In this document: positions 33,016 to 39,931 of the stretch, piece by piece
Layout of the letters: every line of letters begins with the position of its first letter
Numbering within the stretch: position 1 is the stretch's first letter
Assembly: GCA_045648145.1 (NCBI GenBank)
Contig: JAZRNK010000150.1
Location: 1-39,931, forward strand
Length of the DNA stretch: 39,931 nucleotides
Direction of reading: 5' to 3'
From: UMGS172 sp045648145
GTDB taxonomy: Bacteria > Bacillota > Clostridia > Oscillospirales > Acutalibacteraceae
Notes under the pieces: model-generated
Database searches by the model: none
Seen by the model: only the letters and a program-made list of their open reading frames with translations
What the model was told of the DNA's origin: nothing
Program-made: the position numbers and the translations under genes

Positions 33016-33450
33016 ATGAATGTTGTAATACTCATCGGAAGACTAACCGATAACCCCGAACTTCGTCACACGAATTCTAACATCGCTGTGACAAGGTTTT
33101 CAATTGCGGTCGATCGCGGATATAGATCGGGCGAAGAAAGACAGACAGATTTTGTAAACATTGTTGCCTGGAGACAGACAGCAGAGTTTATTACGACCTA
33201 TTTTAAAAAGGGTCAGCGTATTGCTATCGAAGGCGCATTACGTATGAACAGGTATCAGGATAAGGACGGTAATAACCGTACATCTTACGAGGTTGTTGTT
33301 AACAATGCTCATTTTGTTGAGCCTAAGGGTAACGGCGGTAACGCAGGTTATACTCCTAACGGTGACCAGCCTGCTGCTCCTGCTTCTTTCTCGAATAGCG
33401 ACGCCGGCGATTTTACTGAAATCGCATCCGACGACGATTTGCCGTTCTAA
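33016..33450 (+). CDS. ssb: single-stranded DNA-binding protein
   Basis: 144 residues. N-terminal OB-fold domain (NVVILIGRLTDNPELR, RFSIAVDR, FVNIVAWRQTAEF) to about residue 105, a Gly/Asn/Pro/Ala linker, and the acidic protein-docking tip DDDLPF that recruits replication and repair proteins. TAGGTG lies upstream of the ATG. Its place between rpsF and rpsR marks it as the main chromosomal SSB. Confidence 0.97.
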   Translation: MNVVILIGRLTDNPELRHTNSNIAVTRFSIAVDRGYRSGEERQTDFVNIVAWRQTAEFITTYFKKGQRIAIEGALRMNRYQDKDGNNRTSYEVVVNNAHFVEPKGNGGNAGYTPNGDQPAAPASFSNSDAGDFTEIASDDDLPF

Positions 33451-33501
33451 TTGAAAATTTAGCTAAACGCTTTACACAATATATAAAGGAGGTCGCCTTA
33501 A

Positions 33502-33741
33502 ATGGAAAAGAACGAAAGACCTATGCACCGTAAGCCTCGCAAGAAGGTTTGTCACTTCTGCGTTGACCGTGCTGAGTTTATCGATTATAAGGATGTTGCA
33601 AAGCTCCGTAAGTTTATTTCTGAGCGTGCAAAAATTCTTCCCCGCCGTGTGACTGGCACCTGTGCTGCTCACCAGCGTGAACTTACTACTGCTATTAAGC
33701 GTGCACGTTATGTTGCACTTATTCCGTATGTAAGTGACTAA
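33502..33741 (+). CDS. rpsR: 30S ribosomal protein S18
   Basis: 79 residues. Typical S18: KVCHFCVDR, IDYKDVAKLRKFISERAKI, LPRRVTGTCAAHQREL and IKRARYVALIPYV. It keeps a CxxC near the N terminus and a Cys plus His in GTCAAH, the potential zinc-binding (C+) form rather than the Cys-less form. GGAGGTC precedes the ATG. Last gene of the operon, followed by a strong terminator. Confidence 0.97.
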   Translation: MEKNERPMHRKPRKKVCHFCVDRAEFIDYKDVAKLRKFISERAKILPRRVTGTCAAHQRELTTAIKRARYVALIPYVSD

Positions 33742-33752
33742 TTTATAATTTT

Positions 33753-33783
33753 AAAGCCCGACAGAATTCTGTCGGGCTTTTTT
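33753..33783. terminator. bidirectional terminator after rpsR
   Basis: AAAGCCCGACAG (33753-33764) pairs with CTGTCGGGCTTT (33769-33780); T's continue to 33783. The whole element is a perfect palindrome through GAATTC, and it also serves the opposite glycosyltransferase gene. Confidence 0.92.
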
Positions 33784-33787
33784 ATGT

Positions 33788-34744
33788 TTATTCGTCTTTA
33801 TCTTGTGTGCGTTGACTGATGATATATCTTGGACGAGCCTTGGTTTCGAGGTATATTTTGCCGATATATTCACCGATAATGCCGATACTTGTAAGCTGAA
33901 CGCCGCCAAGCAAACACATAATGGTTATAAGTGACGCCCAACCGGCAACAGTTTTGCCGAGTATTGCCATAATAATTGACCACATAACACCGACACAGCT
34001 TAATATAGCCATGGTAAAGCCAAAGGCGGTTATAATTCTGATAGGTTTTATTGAAAGACTGGTGATGCCGTTAAGCGCTAAAGAAATCATTTTTCTTAAA
34101 GGATAGTGGCTTTTACCTGCCAGACGTTCATGTCTTTCGTAGTAAACGCTTGTGCTTTTAAATCCAACGAGAGGGAACATACCGCGAAGAAAAATATTTA
34201 CTTCTTTAAAATCGGCAAAGCTGTCTAAAACCTTGGAGGAAACAAGACGGTAATCCGCGTGATTGTATATGGTTTCGACACCTAAGTAACTCATAAATTT
34301 ATAAAAAGCATGGGCGGTGGTTCTTTTGAAAAAGGTGTCTGATTTACGGCTTTTTCTGACGCCGTAAACAATTTGCGAACCGTTTAAATATTCGTTCACC
34401 ATCTCGTCCATAGCGTTAATATCATCCTGACCGTCGCAGTCGATGCTTATCGTGATGTCGCATTTGTCTTTGGCCTCCAAAAGACCTGCGAGTAAAGCGT
34501 TTTGATGACCGCGATTACGGCTTAAAGAAATGCCCAAATAATGCTTGTCCTCGTTTGAAAGTGAGGTTATTATATCCCAAGTCGAATCCTTACTGCCGTC
34601 GTTTACAAATAAAATACGGCTTTTGTTGGAAATTTTTCCGTTATAAAAAAGAGAGTTGAGCTTTTCTAAAAAAACGGGTGCCGTGATGGGCAAAACCTTT
34701 TCCTCATTATAGCAAGGCACAACGATATATAGTACAGGCTTCAT
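33788..34744 (-). CDS. family 2 glycosyltransferase, membrane-anchored (GtrB/DPM-like)
   Basis: 318 residues. GT-A domain: VVPCYNEEKVLP near 7-18, FVNDGSKDST, RNRGHQNALLAGL, and the metal-binding SIDCDGQDD. Two C-terminal membrane helices (IITAFGFTMAILSCVGV, then ASLITIMCLLGGVQLT) precede GEYIGKIYLETKARPRY. This is the plan of enzymes that load a sugar on undecaprenyl phosphate for surface glycosylation. ATG 34744 has AAGGAG upstream; in-frame codons to 34801 run into the promoter. No partner flippase or acceptor transferase is next to it. Confidence 0.9.
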   Translation of the reverse strand: MKPVLYIVVPCYNEEKVLPITAPVFLEKLNSLFYNGKISNKSRILFVNDGSKDSTWDIITSLSNEDKHYLGISLSRNRGHQNALLAGLLEAKDKCDITISIDCDGQDDINAMDEMVNEYLNGSQIVYGVRKSRKSDTFFKRTTAHAFYKFMSYLGVETIYNHADYRLVSSKVLDSFADFKEVNIFLRGMFPLVGFKSTSVYYERHERLAGKSHYPLRKMISLALNGITSLSIKPIRIITAFGFTMAILSCVGVMWSIIMAILGKTVAGWASLITIMCLLGGVQLTSIGIIGEYIGKIYLETKARPRYIISQRTQDKDE

Positions 34745-34772
34745 TACTTTCTCCTTGAAATTAGTTTTATTA

Positions 34773-34801
34773 ATTATATTACCTTTTTCACAAAAATGCA
34801 A
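34773..34801 (-). promoter_or_regulatory. promoter of the glycosyltransferase gene
   Basis: On the minus strand TTGCAT (34796-34801), 17 bp, TATAAT (34773-34778). Confidence 0.75.
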
Positions 34802-34872
34802 TAATAAGAAAATTTTTGTTCATTACTACGGTAACGCTGCTTTGCATACATTTTATGTATAGGGGTGTTTTT

Positions 34873-35043
34873 ATGTTTAAAAGAGTTGCAGTTGCGGTTT
34901 TGGCAGTAGTGGTAGTTTGTTTGTTGGCGTATCATCCAATTGTAAAATCAAACAATGACAACGACGTATCGGCAGAGGTGATAAACGACTTATATATTAT
35001 CATAGATGCCGGCCACGGCGGGTTAGCTAATACTACACATTAG
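34873..35043 (+). pseudogene. truncated N-acetylmuramoyl-L-alanine amidase (CwlD-like)
   Basis: 56 codons from an ATG with AGGGG upstream. An N-terminal membrane/signal segment (VAVAVLAVVVVCLLAY) leads to YIIIDAGHGG, the first zinc-ligand motif of the Amidase_3 family (CwlD-type cell-wall hydrolases). The match stops at once after this motif; LANTTH and a stop follow. All three frames close soon after, so a simple frameshift does not restore the protein. The other zinc ligands and the catalytic Glu are missing, so no activity is expected. The loss is probably a deletion or an insertion junction near 35022. A full-length cwlD may exist elsewhere. Confidence 0.7.
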
Positions 35044-35082
35044 GTCCAAACCTGCCGTGAAAATTCAATATAAAATACCCCG

Positions 35083-35107
35083 AAAACCCGCTTAAATAGC
35101 GGGTTTT
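35083..35107 (+). terminator. terminator after the truncated amidase gene
   Basis: AAAACCCGC (35083-35091) pairs with GCGGGTTTT (35099-35107) around TTAAATA, with a T-rich 3' arm. Confidence 0.8.
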
Positions 35108-35138
35108 CAGCGTTTTTGAATAATAAAATGCTTAGCAG

Positions 35139-35167
35139 TTGAATTTTGAATTAAAATCGTGTATAAT
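35139..35167 (+). promoter_or_regulatory. promoter of the HipA-like gene
   Basis: TTGAAT (35139-35144), 17 bp, TATAAT (35162-35167), followed by AAAGGAG before the ATG at 35199. Confidence 0.72.
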
Positions 35168-35198
35168 ATATTAAAAATGAAGAAAGGAGAAAAAGTTT

Positions 35199-36233
35199 AT
35201 GAAGGATTTTGAGATTTTAAGCCGTAATACAGTTGTTGCTGTTTGGAAAGATAATGAGCTTAAAGTGTTGAACAGCGATTTATTGCCTTTGTATTTAAAG
35301 CGTGTAAGCGATGCTAAATCTTGGCTTGAAACAAGAGCTATTGACTCGCATAGAGCAAACTCCCGTTTGCTTAAAAAAGCATTACGCCTTGCTGAAAAAG
35401 ATGATGTTTCAACCGTACTTCACGTTAATGCCGCAACCATTACCGACACCTATTGGGTTAGGGCTATCGGTAGTGATTTAAAATACCAAGATGTTCGCTT
35501 TAATAAAGACTATTTCTCCAATCTGGCACTACGTGGACTTTATTCAAGTTTTAATTCTGCCGCAAAGCGTAAGGATACCAAAACACCTGAGCTTACCAAT
35601 ATCGGTAGCTTTGAAAAGTGTTGGAAGCTCAAAGACGGAAAATGGTGGATTTATAAATCCGCAAATCAAAAAGAGCAATTCTCAGAGCTTTTCGTATATG
35701 AGTTAGGTAAAGAACTCGGAATGAATATGGCTCATTATGAGAAAGGTGATAAATGCGTTAAGTCGCTTGACTTCACAAATTCAGCCAACATCATATTTGA
35801 ACCGGCATCATCCTTTATGGATGATGAGGAAGATTATATTAAAGTAGTTGAGAAACTGAAGGAACTTTGTCCTAAAGCAATTCCCGATTATATTAAAATG
35901 ATTTTCCTTGATACTATAACTGCTAACCCTGATAGACACACCGGAAACTTTGGTTTAATGCGTGATGCTAACTCAGGAGAAATTTTAAGACTTGCACCGA
36001 ATTTTGATAACAATATGGCACTTATTGCCCGTGGATACCACGCAAGCAAATCTGCCAACGACCTGTTAATCACACTCTTTAATGAACTAATGGAAAAGTA
36101 CCCTGAATATAGAGAATACTTGCCAAAAGTAACAGAGCAAATGGTTAAGAAAGTTATCAGCAAGCTTAACATGAAAGTAAAATCTCAGGTAATTGTTGAT
36201 TTTGTAATTAAACGTTATCAATCTATTAAATAA
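35199..36233 (+). CDS. HipA-like serine/threonine kinase domain protein
   Basis: 344 residues. The C-terminal two-thirds show HipA-fold kinase features: WWIYKSAN (ATP-site Lys region), FSELFVYELGKELGM, catalytic loop ANPDRHTGNFGLMRD (the NxDRHxGN signature, here NPDRHTGN), and metal-binding LAPNFDNNMAL. The first 110 residues are Lys/Ala-rich and not recognised. HipA kinases act as toxins with a HipB antitoxin or in phage defence, but no HipB-like helix-turn-helix gene is adjacent. Composition is host-like (25 of 60 bases G/C at 35521-35580). It lies between the broken amidase gene and the AIPR/FRG operon. The kinase fold is likely; the role is unknown. Confidence 0.75.
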   Translation: MKDFEILSRNTVVAVWKDNELKVLNSDLLPLYLKRVSDAKSWLETRAIDSHRANSRLLKKALRLAEKDDVSTVLHVNAATITDTYWVRAIGSDLKYQDVRFNKDYFSNLALRGLYSSFNSAAKRKDTKTPELTNIGSFEKCWKLKDGKWWIYKSANQKEQFSELFVYELGKELGMNMAHYEKGDKCVKSLDFTNSANIIFEPASSFMDDEEDYIKVVEKLKELCPKAIPDYIKMIFLDTITANPDRHTGNFGLMRDANSGEILRLAPNFDNNMALIARGYHASKSANDLLITLFNELMEKYPEYREYLPKVTEQMVKKVISKLNMKVKSQVIVDFVIKRYQSIK

Positions 36234-36581
36234 TTAGAAATCATATATTGGTAGATAAATATTGACCGATAATATAACACGATCCCGCCTTTGCGATTTG
36301 CAGAGACGGGGTCGTTAATTTAAGAGCATAACCTAACGTACAGAATATGAATTTATTATAATAAATTTTCTTCAATAAAATAATCGTTGTACATTGTCAA
36401 ATTACGATAATATATTACCACGAACAAGTCGAGAAATCAGGATCAAAATAAAATAAACCTATGTTTCTATTGAAATCATAGGTTTATTTAAGATTGTAAA
36501 TTTATTATATACGATTTAGATGTTACAATATAAATAGGCGTTCTGAGAAAACAATTATCCTTTGAATTCCTAATTTAATAA
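36234..36581. other. gene-free A/T-rich spacer with two hairpins
   Basis: Holds two inverted repeats. CGATCCCG (36280-36287) pairs with CGGGGTCG (36307-36314) followed by TTAATTT, a likely terminator of the HipA-like gene. AAATAAACCTATG (36451-36463) pairs perfectly with CATAGGTTTATTT (36477-36489), a likely terminator for the opposite AIPR gene or for both strands. No convincing gene, tRNA or repeat array seen. Confidence 0.6.
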
Positions 36582-38177
36582 CTATTTTTTAGGAAGTTTT
36601 TTCAAAGATAAAATATATTGCCATAATTCAGACATATATGTACTTTCTTTGAAATTTTGATACAATTCTTCTTTTTTGAAATCGTTAGAATCCAAACTTG
36701 GTTTATTTATGGACTTAAGGAAAGACTCAAAAGAATCTATAAATTTTTGTATTATGTCTGTATTATATTTTACATCAATATATTCAAATGTAGAAAAATC
36801 ATCAACTTGTTTATCATTTATACAATAAATAACGCTGGCAACACAATACATATTGCCATATTTTGAAAATATTTCCCCAAAAGCATCTTTGTAAGACAAA
36901 TTCTTTTGAGCCTTTTTATAGGAGTTAACTAATTCATAAGCATAATTAACAGGCGTATAATACTTAAGAATGTCATTTGATGTTTTAACTTTTTTGAATA
37001 TGTCTTTATGTAAAAATTCGTATTTGCCATTAATTTCTTTTACACTAATTAATGCTCCTTTAGAACTACGTGCAGATCCTGGCTTTTGTATCATATATGC
37101 CTCTACTAATTGCGCAAAATCATCTATGTAGTAACTATATTTATAAGTTGGAGTTCCGCCGCGTTTATTAAGTTCAAAACAAATATTATCATTTTCGCAT
37201 TCGTTCATAACAGAGTTGATATTTTCTACAAATTCATATGTAGTTGCAATGTCAACTTCAGATATGCTTTTCTGCCTATTCAAAGAAACACTAACATCTT
37301 TTGCAAAAGATTGATCGATATCATCTACTAGAATGACTCTCAATAACACCCAAGCTTTTTTTAGATTTTCTTTATCTTTTTCACTTTCATTATACCATTT
37401 GGCAGCGGTGGTTATGGTTTGAGCACCATTTATTACTGAAAAGAAATTGCTGTTAAGAAATTCTATAGTACTAGGCCTATCACAATTAAATTTATCTTTG
37501 TTTGCAATCATTGTAATGCCGTTATTATTAAACCAAAATTCTTGTGGATTTTCGTTCAATGTTTTCTTTATTTCTTTTTCAACGTCTAATTCATCAGATA
37601 TTTTATATCTAACATTCAAATCAAACAGCGAATCTCCAATGACATTATACATATTTACAATGTCATATAAAGAAGCGATATAAACATAACCATAAGGATT
37701 GTTTATGCCAGTAGTTTTAGATAAATAATACTGCAGGGAATCCACACGATTAGTAATACTGATTTCGTGCTTTTTTGTGGCGAAACTTATAAACTCAGCA
37801 GATATATCTTTTATGGTGTTAATTCTCTTTTTTAAAGATAATTTCTTTGTTAAAGCATTTTTAAAGTCCTTCTTATATTTAGGTGTATTAATGTATAGTT
37901 TATCCTGGATATTGTTGACAACCAAAAGAATCTTACAGTTGTTTTTGGGATCAAAATCAGCAGGTAATTTATTTATAATTTTTTCAGCAGATCTATTTGC
38001 AGCGGTTGTCATTATTAAATAATAATAACAATAATCCTCTTCAGAATAGAAGTTATATACTCCTAAATGTTTTAACGAAACAATAATTTTTTGTATCTCG
38101 TTTTCAGAAATATCCACACCATTGTTCTCGAAGTAGAATTTTAATATTTTAGTGTAATTATTAATCCTTTTCGTCAT
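36582..38177 (-). CDS. AIPR-family (abortive infection/phage resistance) protein
   Basis: 531 residues. The AIPR domain is recognised by PQEFWFNNNGITMIA near 211-225, with NNGIT, and by SVINGAQTITTAAKW near 247-261, with NGAQT, followed by VSLNRQKSISEVD. The family is linked to abortive infection and is often found in defence islands; its biochemical action is not established to my knowledge. ATG 38177 is preferred over ATG 38186 because GAGG abuts the latter. It overlaps the upstream FRG gene by 17 bp, so the two are translated together. Very A/T-rich (13 of 60 bases G/C at 37561-37620), unlike the core genes, a sign of recent transfer. Confidence 0.85.
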   Translation of the reverse strand: MTKRINNYTKILKFYFENNGVDISENEIQKIIVSLKHLGVYNFYSEEDYCYYYLIMTTAANRSAEKIINKLPADFDPKNNCKILLVVNNIQDKLYINTPKYKKDFKNALTKKLSLKKRINTIKDISAEFISFATKKHEISITNRVDSLQYYLSKTTGINNPYGYVYIASLYDIVNMYNVIGDSLFDLNVRYKISDELDVEKEIKKTLNENPQEFWFNNNGITMIANKDKFNCDRPSTIEFLNSNFFSVINGAQTITTAAKWYNESEKDKENLKKAWVLLRVILVDDIDQSFAKDVSVSLNRQKSISEVDIATTYEFVENINSVMNECENDNICFELNKRGGTPTYKYSYYIDDFAQLVEAYMIQKPGSARSSKGALISVKEINGKYEFLHKDIFKKVKTSNDILKYYTPVNYAYELVNSYKKAQKNLSYKDAFGEIFSKYGNMYCVASVIYCINDKQVDDFSTFEYIDVKYNTDIIQKFIDSFESFLKSINKPSLDSNDFKKEELYQNFKESTYMSELWQYILSLKKLPKK

Positions 38178-39234
38178 TTGGTTCATCCTCTAATTTTAAA
38201 AATTCTTTTGAAGTTTGCACTTTGCCTTTAAAATAAATATCTATATCATTGAAAGCTTCTTCTATAGCATTATTATATTCTTTTATATAACTTGAATAAT
38301 TATTTTTTCCATCATATTTTAATTGGCTTAGTCCTAATTGATAGCTTCTTAATACTTTCTCGAACTGTCTAATTAATTCATACGGTTTGTCGGCATTGTT
38401 AAAAATATGAAATAAATAATATTTGATTTCATTTTTTAAATTGCACATTAAGATTTTTAGCTCACTATCGAAATCAAATGTTGAATTTTCAATACTCAAA
38501 CTTTTTTTCTTTATTTCCTCAATTAAATTTTCAGCTTCCGGATATATCGAACCTGTATGGATTCCAAAAAAATCCTTTAACTCTTTGCGCAAGGTCTTTT
38601 TTGCATTTGCTGGTATGAGTATTTCTTCATACATATATTTAGGCAAATGATCAACATCATTCCCTTGAAAAAGAATAAATGCACCTTGTTGTGCTATTAT
38701 ACGATTATTGATTTTTAAATGATCTATTAACTTATGATTTTTTGAGAAAACCGAATTGTTTAGAAAAGTATTTTTGTTACAGATTATATCTTCATACGCT
38801 TTAGTAATATTATCGCCGGTGGGACAAAATAATTTGTCAATAAAAAACACAAAAACCTTACCGTTTTTCTTGTCGTATTTATCTTCATCATAACGATAGT
38901 ATGGCGTAACTGCAAAATATAAGGCTACTAAAGAGTTATATGATACATCTAATAGTCTACTTGGAAAACCATCGTGTTGAGCAGAAATTGCGTTTTCAAG
39001 ATATTTTTCACCCTTGGAAATCTTATTAGCTCTCATTTCATCGAAAATATTCTTTTCAAAAAAATCATAATTTTTTAAATATTCTTCACGATAAATATTG
39101 GGTACACAAGGAGTAGGATATTCTTGTGATTCTCCACGATAGGTTATGATGAAATCATCTGTATCTTTGGAATCTATAATTTTAGAAACAACTTCAACAT
39201 AATCTTGCACATGGTTAATAACTATATCGTTCAT
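38161..39234 (-). CDS. FRG-domain protein
   Basis: About 357 residues. The N-terminal FRG domain is shown by IITYRGESQEY (the RG motif) and AQHDGFPSRLLDVSYNSLVALYFA, quoted in part as QHDGFPSRLLD. The C-terminal half is helical and charged and not recognised. FRG domains occur in phage-defence genes and toxin-like proteins; the reaction is not defined. The start is unsure: ATG 39234 or GTG 39249, as AAAGGG lies between a poor and a long distance from them. The 3' end overlaps the AIPR gene. The same A/T-rich composition suggests both genes moved together. Confidence 0.8.
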   Translation of the reverse strand: MNDIVINHVQDYVEVVSKIIDSKDTDDFIITYRGESQEYPTPCVPNIYREEYLKNYDFFEKNIFDEMRANKISKGEKYLENAISAQHDGFPSRLLDVSYNSLVALYFAVTPYYRYDEDKYDKKNGKVFVFFIDKLFCPTGDNITKAYEDIICNKNTFLNNSVFSKNHKLIDHLKINNRIIAQQGAFILFQGNDVDHLPKYMYEEILIPANAKKTLRKELKDFFGIHTGSIYPEAENLIEEIKKKSLSIENSTFDFDSELKILMCNLKNEIKYYLFHIFNNADKPYELIRQFEKVLRSYQLGLSQLKYDGKNNYSSYIKEYNNAIEEAFNDIDIYFKGKVQTSKEFLKLEDEPNDEKD

Positions 39235-39267
39235 TTCTGGAAAACACACCCTTTCATGAATAATAAT

Positions 39268-39294
39268 ATTATAAGGAAATTATATAAATCACAA
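39268..39294 (-). promoter_or_regulatory. possible promoter of the FRG-AIPR operon
   Basis: On the minus strand TTGTGA (39289-39294), 15 bp, TATAAT (39268-39273). The spacer is short, and the region is so A/T-rich that chance matches are likely. Confidence 0.3.
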
Positions 39295-39456
39295 TCTTTA
39301 TATTCACCATAATATAGTATTAAGCTTAAGTTTCTCTTTTATATTTTAAGAAGCTAGTTTTTTATTCTGTATTTGTATTATTACAAATTCATTATAGCGT
39401 ATTTTGGTAGAATTTTCAATATTATATCGAAATATAAAACTTTTGTCACGCATATC

Positions 39457-39503
39457 AAAAATAGGTATCACTTTCTTTTGTGGAAAAGTGATACCTATTT
39501 TAA
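39457..39503 (-). terminator. terminator of the gene at the right edge
   Basis: AAAATAGGTATCACTTT and AAAGTGATACCTATTTT form a long near-perfect inverted repeat a few bases beyond the stop at 39506, with a T-rich 3' arm on the minus strand. Confidence 0.8.
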
Positions 39504-39505
39504 TA

Positions 39506-39931
39506 CTATTTCTTAATCCCTCTATAAATGTAGTACGGTTTTGAGTAAAGGTAAGTACCTTTTTTATTGGCCTTGACAAGTTCATTTATAAACTCATCAT
39601 ATTCTTGTTTAGTAAGCACTCCAGTGTTTTCGCCTTCTACCCAGTCGGTTGTTTCACCGAGAAGCCAACCGATATTTTGACTGAATTCATACCAAACATA
39701 CCTTCTTTATATTCGGTTTCGATAACGCTATGAACGTATATGCTACTGTCAAAGAATCTGGAGATGTTAAAAACTCCATAAACCCTTCTGCCCATCCAAC
39801 CGTCAAGGTCATCCATCCAACCTTGCTTGGTTACGGCGTATGAATGTATGCATTTGGTAATCAAATCTTGATTTTCACCATTATAAACAACGCTGTCAAA
39901 ATCGGCGTGTACACATATTACGGTTCCGCAT
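39506..39931 (-). pseudogene. unrecognised protein gene, frameshifted, 5' end outside window
   Basis: On the minus strand a frame is open from the window edge: CGTVICVHADFDSVVYNG, later WMDDLDGWMGRRVYGVF and SVIETEYKEG. Near 39700 this frame turns into an unlike tail and stops at 39637. The neighbouring frame carries on with YVWYEFSQNIGWLLGE, TKQEYDEFINELVKANKKG and a stop at 39506, just before a terminator. A single base lost near 39700 explains this. The composition returns to host-like (32 of 60 bases G/C at 39781-39840), so it is outside the A/T-rich block. I do not recognise the family. A sequencing error is the alternative to a true break. Confidence 0.55.

Noticed and set aside
35199..36233. 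Calling the HipA-like protein a toxin-antitoxin system
   Set aside because: No antitoxin gene is adjacent, so only the kinase domain can be supported.
36234..36581. CRISPR array or attachment site in the A/T-rich spacer
   Set aside because: No regularly spaced repeats, and no matching direct repeat seen between the two edges of the block.
39346..39585. A 79-codon frame on - near the right end
   Set aside because: It is an out-of-frame copy of the tail of the edge gene and runs through that gene's terminator.

Overview
The window looks like a chromosome segment from a Gram-positive anaerobe of the Clostridia, most likely Oscillospirales/Ruminococcaceae. This is inferred from gene order and protein style: a fused PurL with a C-terminal amidotransferase domain, formate-THF ligase, an mraZ-to-ftsZ cluster containing murA and divIB/ftsQ, YajC beside a TIGR04086-type membrane protein, a PocR-AraC regulator and a DUF4127 protein. 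Promoters are clean sigma-A types (several TTGACA-N17-TATAAT). Ribosome binding sites are AGGAGG-like. Base composition is moderate, except for one strongly A/T-rich block near the end.

Layout. 1-2829: 3' end of purL, then fhs (purine and one-carbon metabolism). 2877-5772 (minus): nagA, nagB and a NahK-like sugar kinase (amino-sugar catabolism), divergent from a PocR-AraC regulator and a phosphopantetheinyl transferase (5893-7351); an 18-bp palindrome lies between them. 7365-8870 (minus): DUF4127. 9027-10269: trxA-trxB. 10307-13362: an AraC regulator, apparently leaderless, divergent from a GH78 rhamnosidase. 13415-13904 (minus): DUF2500-like protein and tRNA-Leu(UAA). 14163-26525: division and cell-wall cluster mraZ-rsmH-ftsL-pbp-murE-mraY-ftsW-murG-murA-ftsQ-ftsZ, lacking murF, murD and murC. 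26647-29406 (minus): asd-dapA-dapB, which makes the diaminopimelate path that the meso-DAP-type MurE needs. 29572-32542: queA-tgt (queuosine), yajC and a small membrane protein. 32715-33741: rpsF-ssb-rpsR. 33788-34744 (minus): a GT2 glycosyltransferase.

The accessory end starts at about 34.9 kb. A CwlD-type amidase gene stops just after its first zinc-ligand motif. It is followed by an orphan HipA-like kinase of host-like composition. Then comes an A/T-rich block (about 36.24-39.5 kb) carrying a two-gene minus-strand operon, an FRG-domain protein followed with overlap by an AIPR-family protein. This is the best candidate for an undescribed anti-phage module. A frameshifted, unrecognised gene of host-like composition runs off the right edge.

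Regulatory structure is rich: tandem ftsZ promoters of identical geometry, MraZ-type repeats, a terminator-like hairpin in the asd leader, a ribosome-site-masking fold before rpsF, a terminator whose 3' arm holds the next gene's ribosome binding site, and a two-copy hairpin repeat after mraY and ftsZ.
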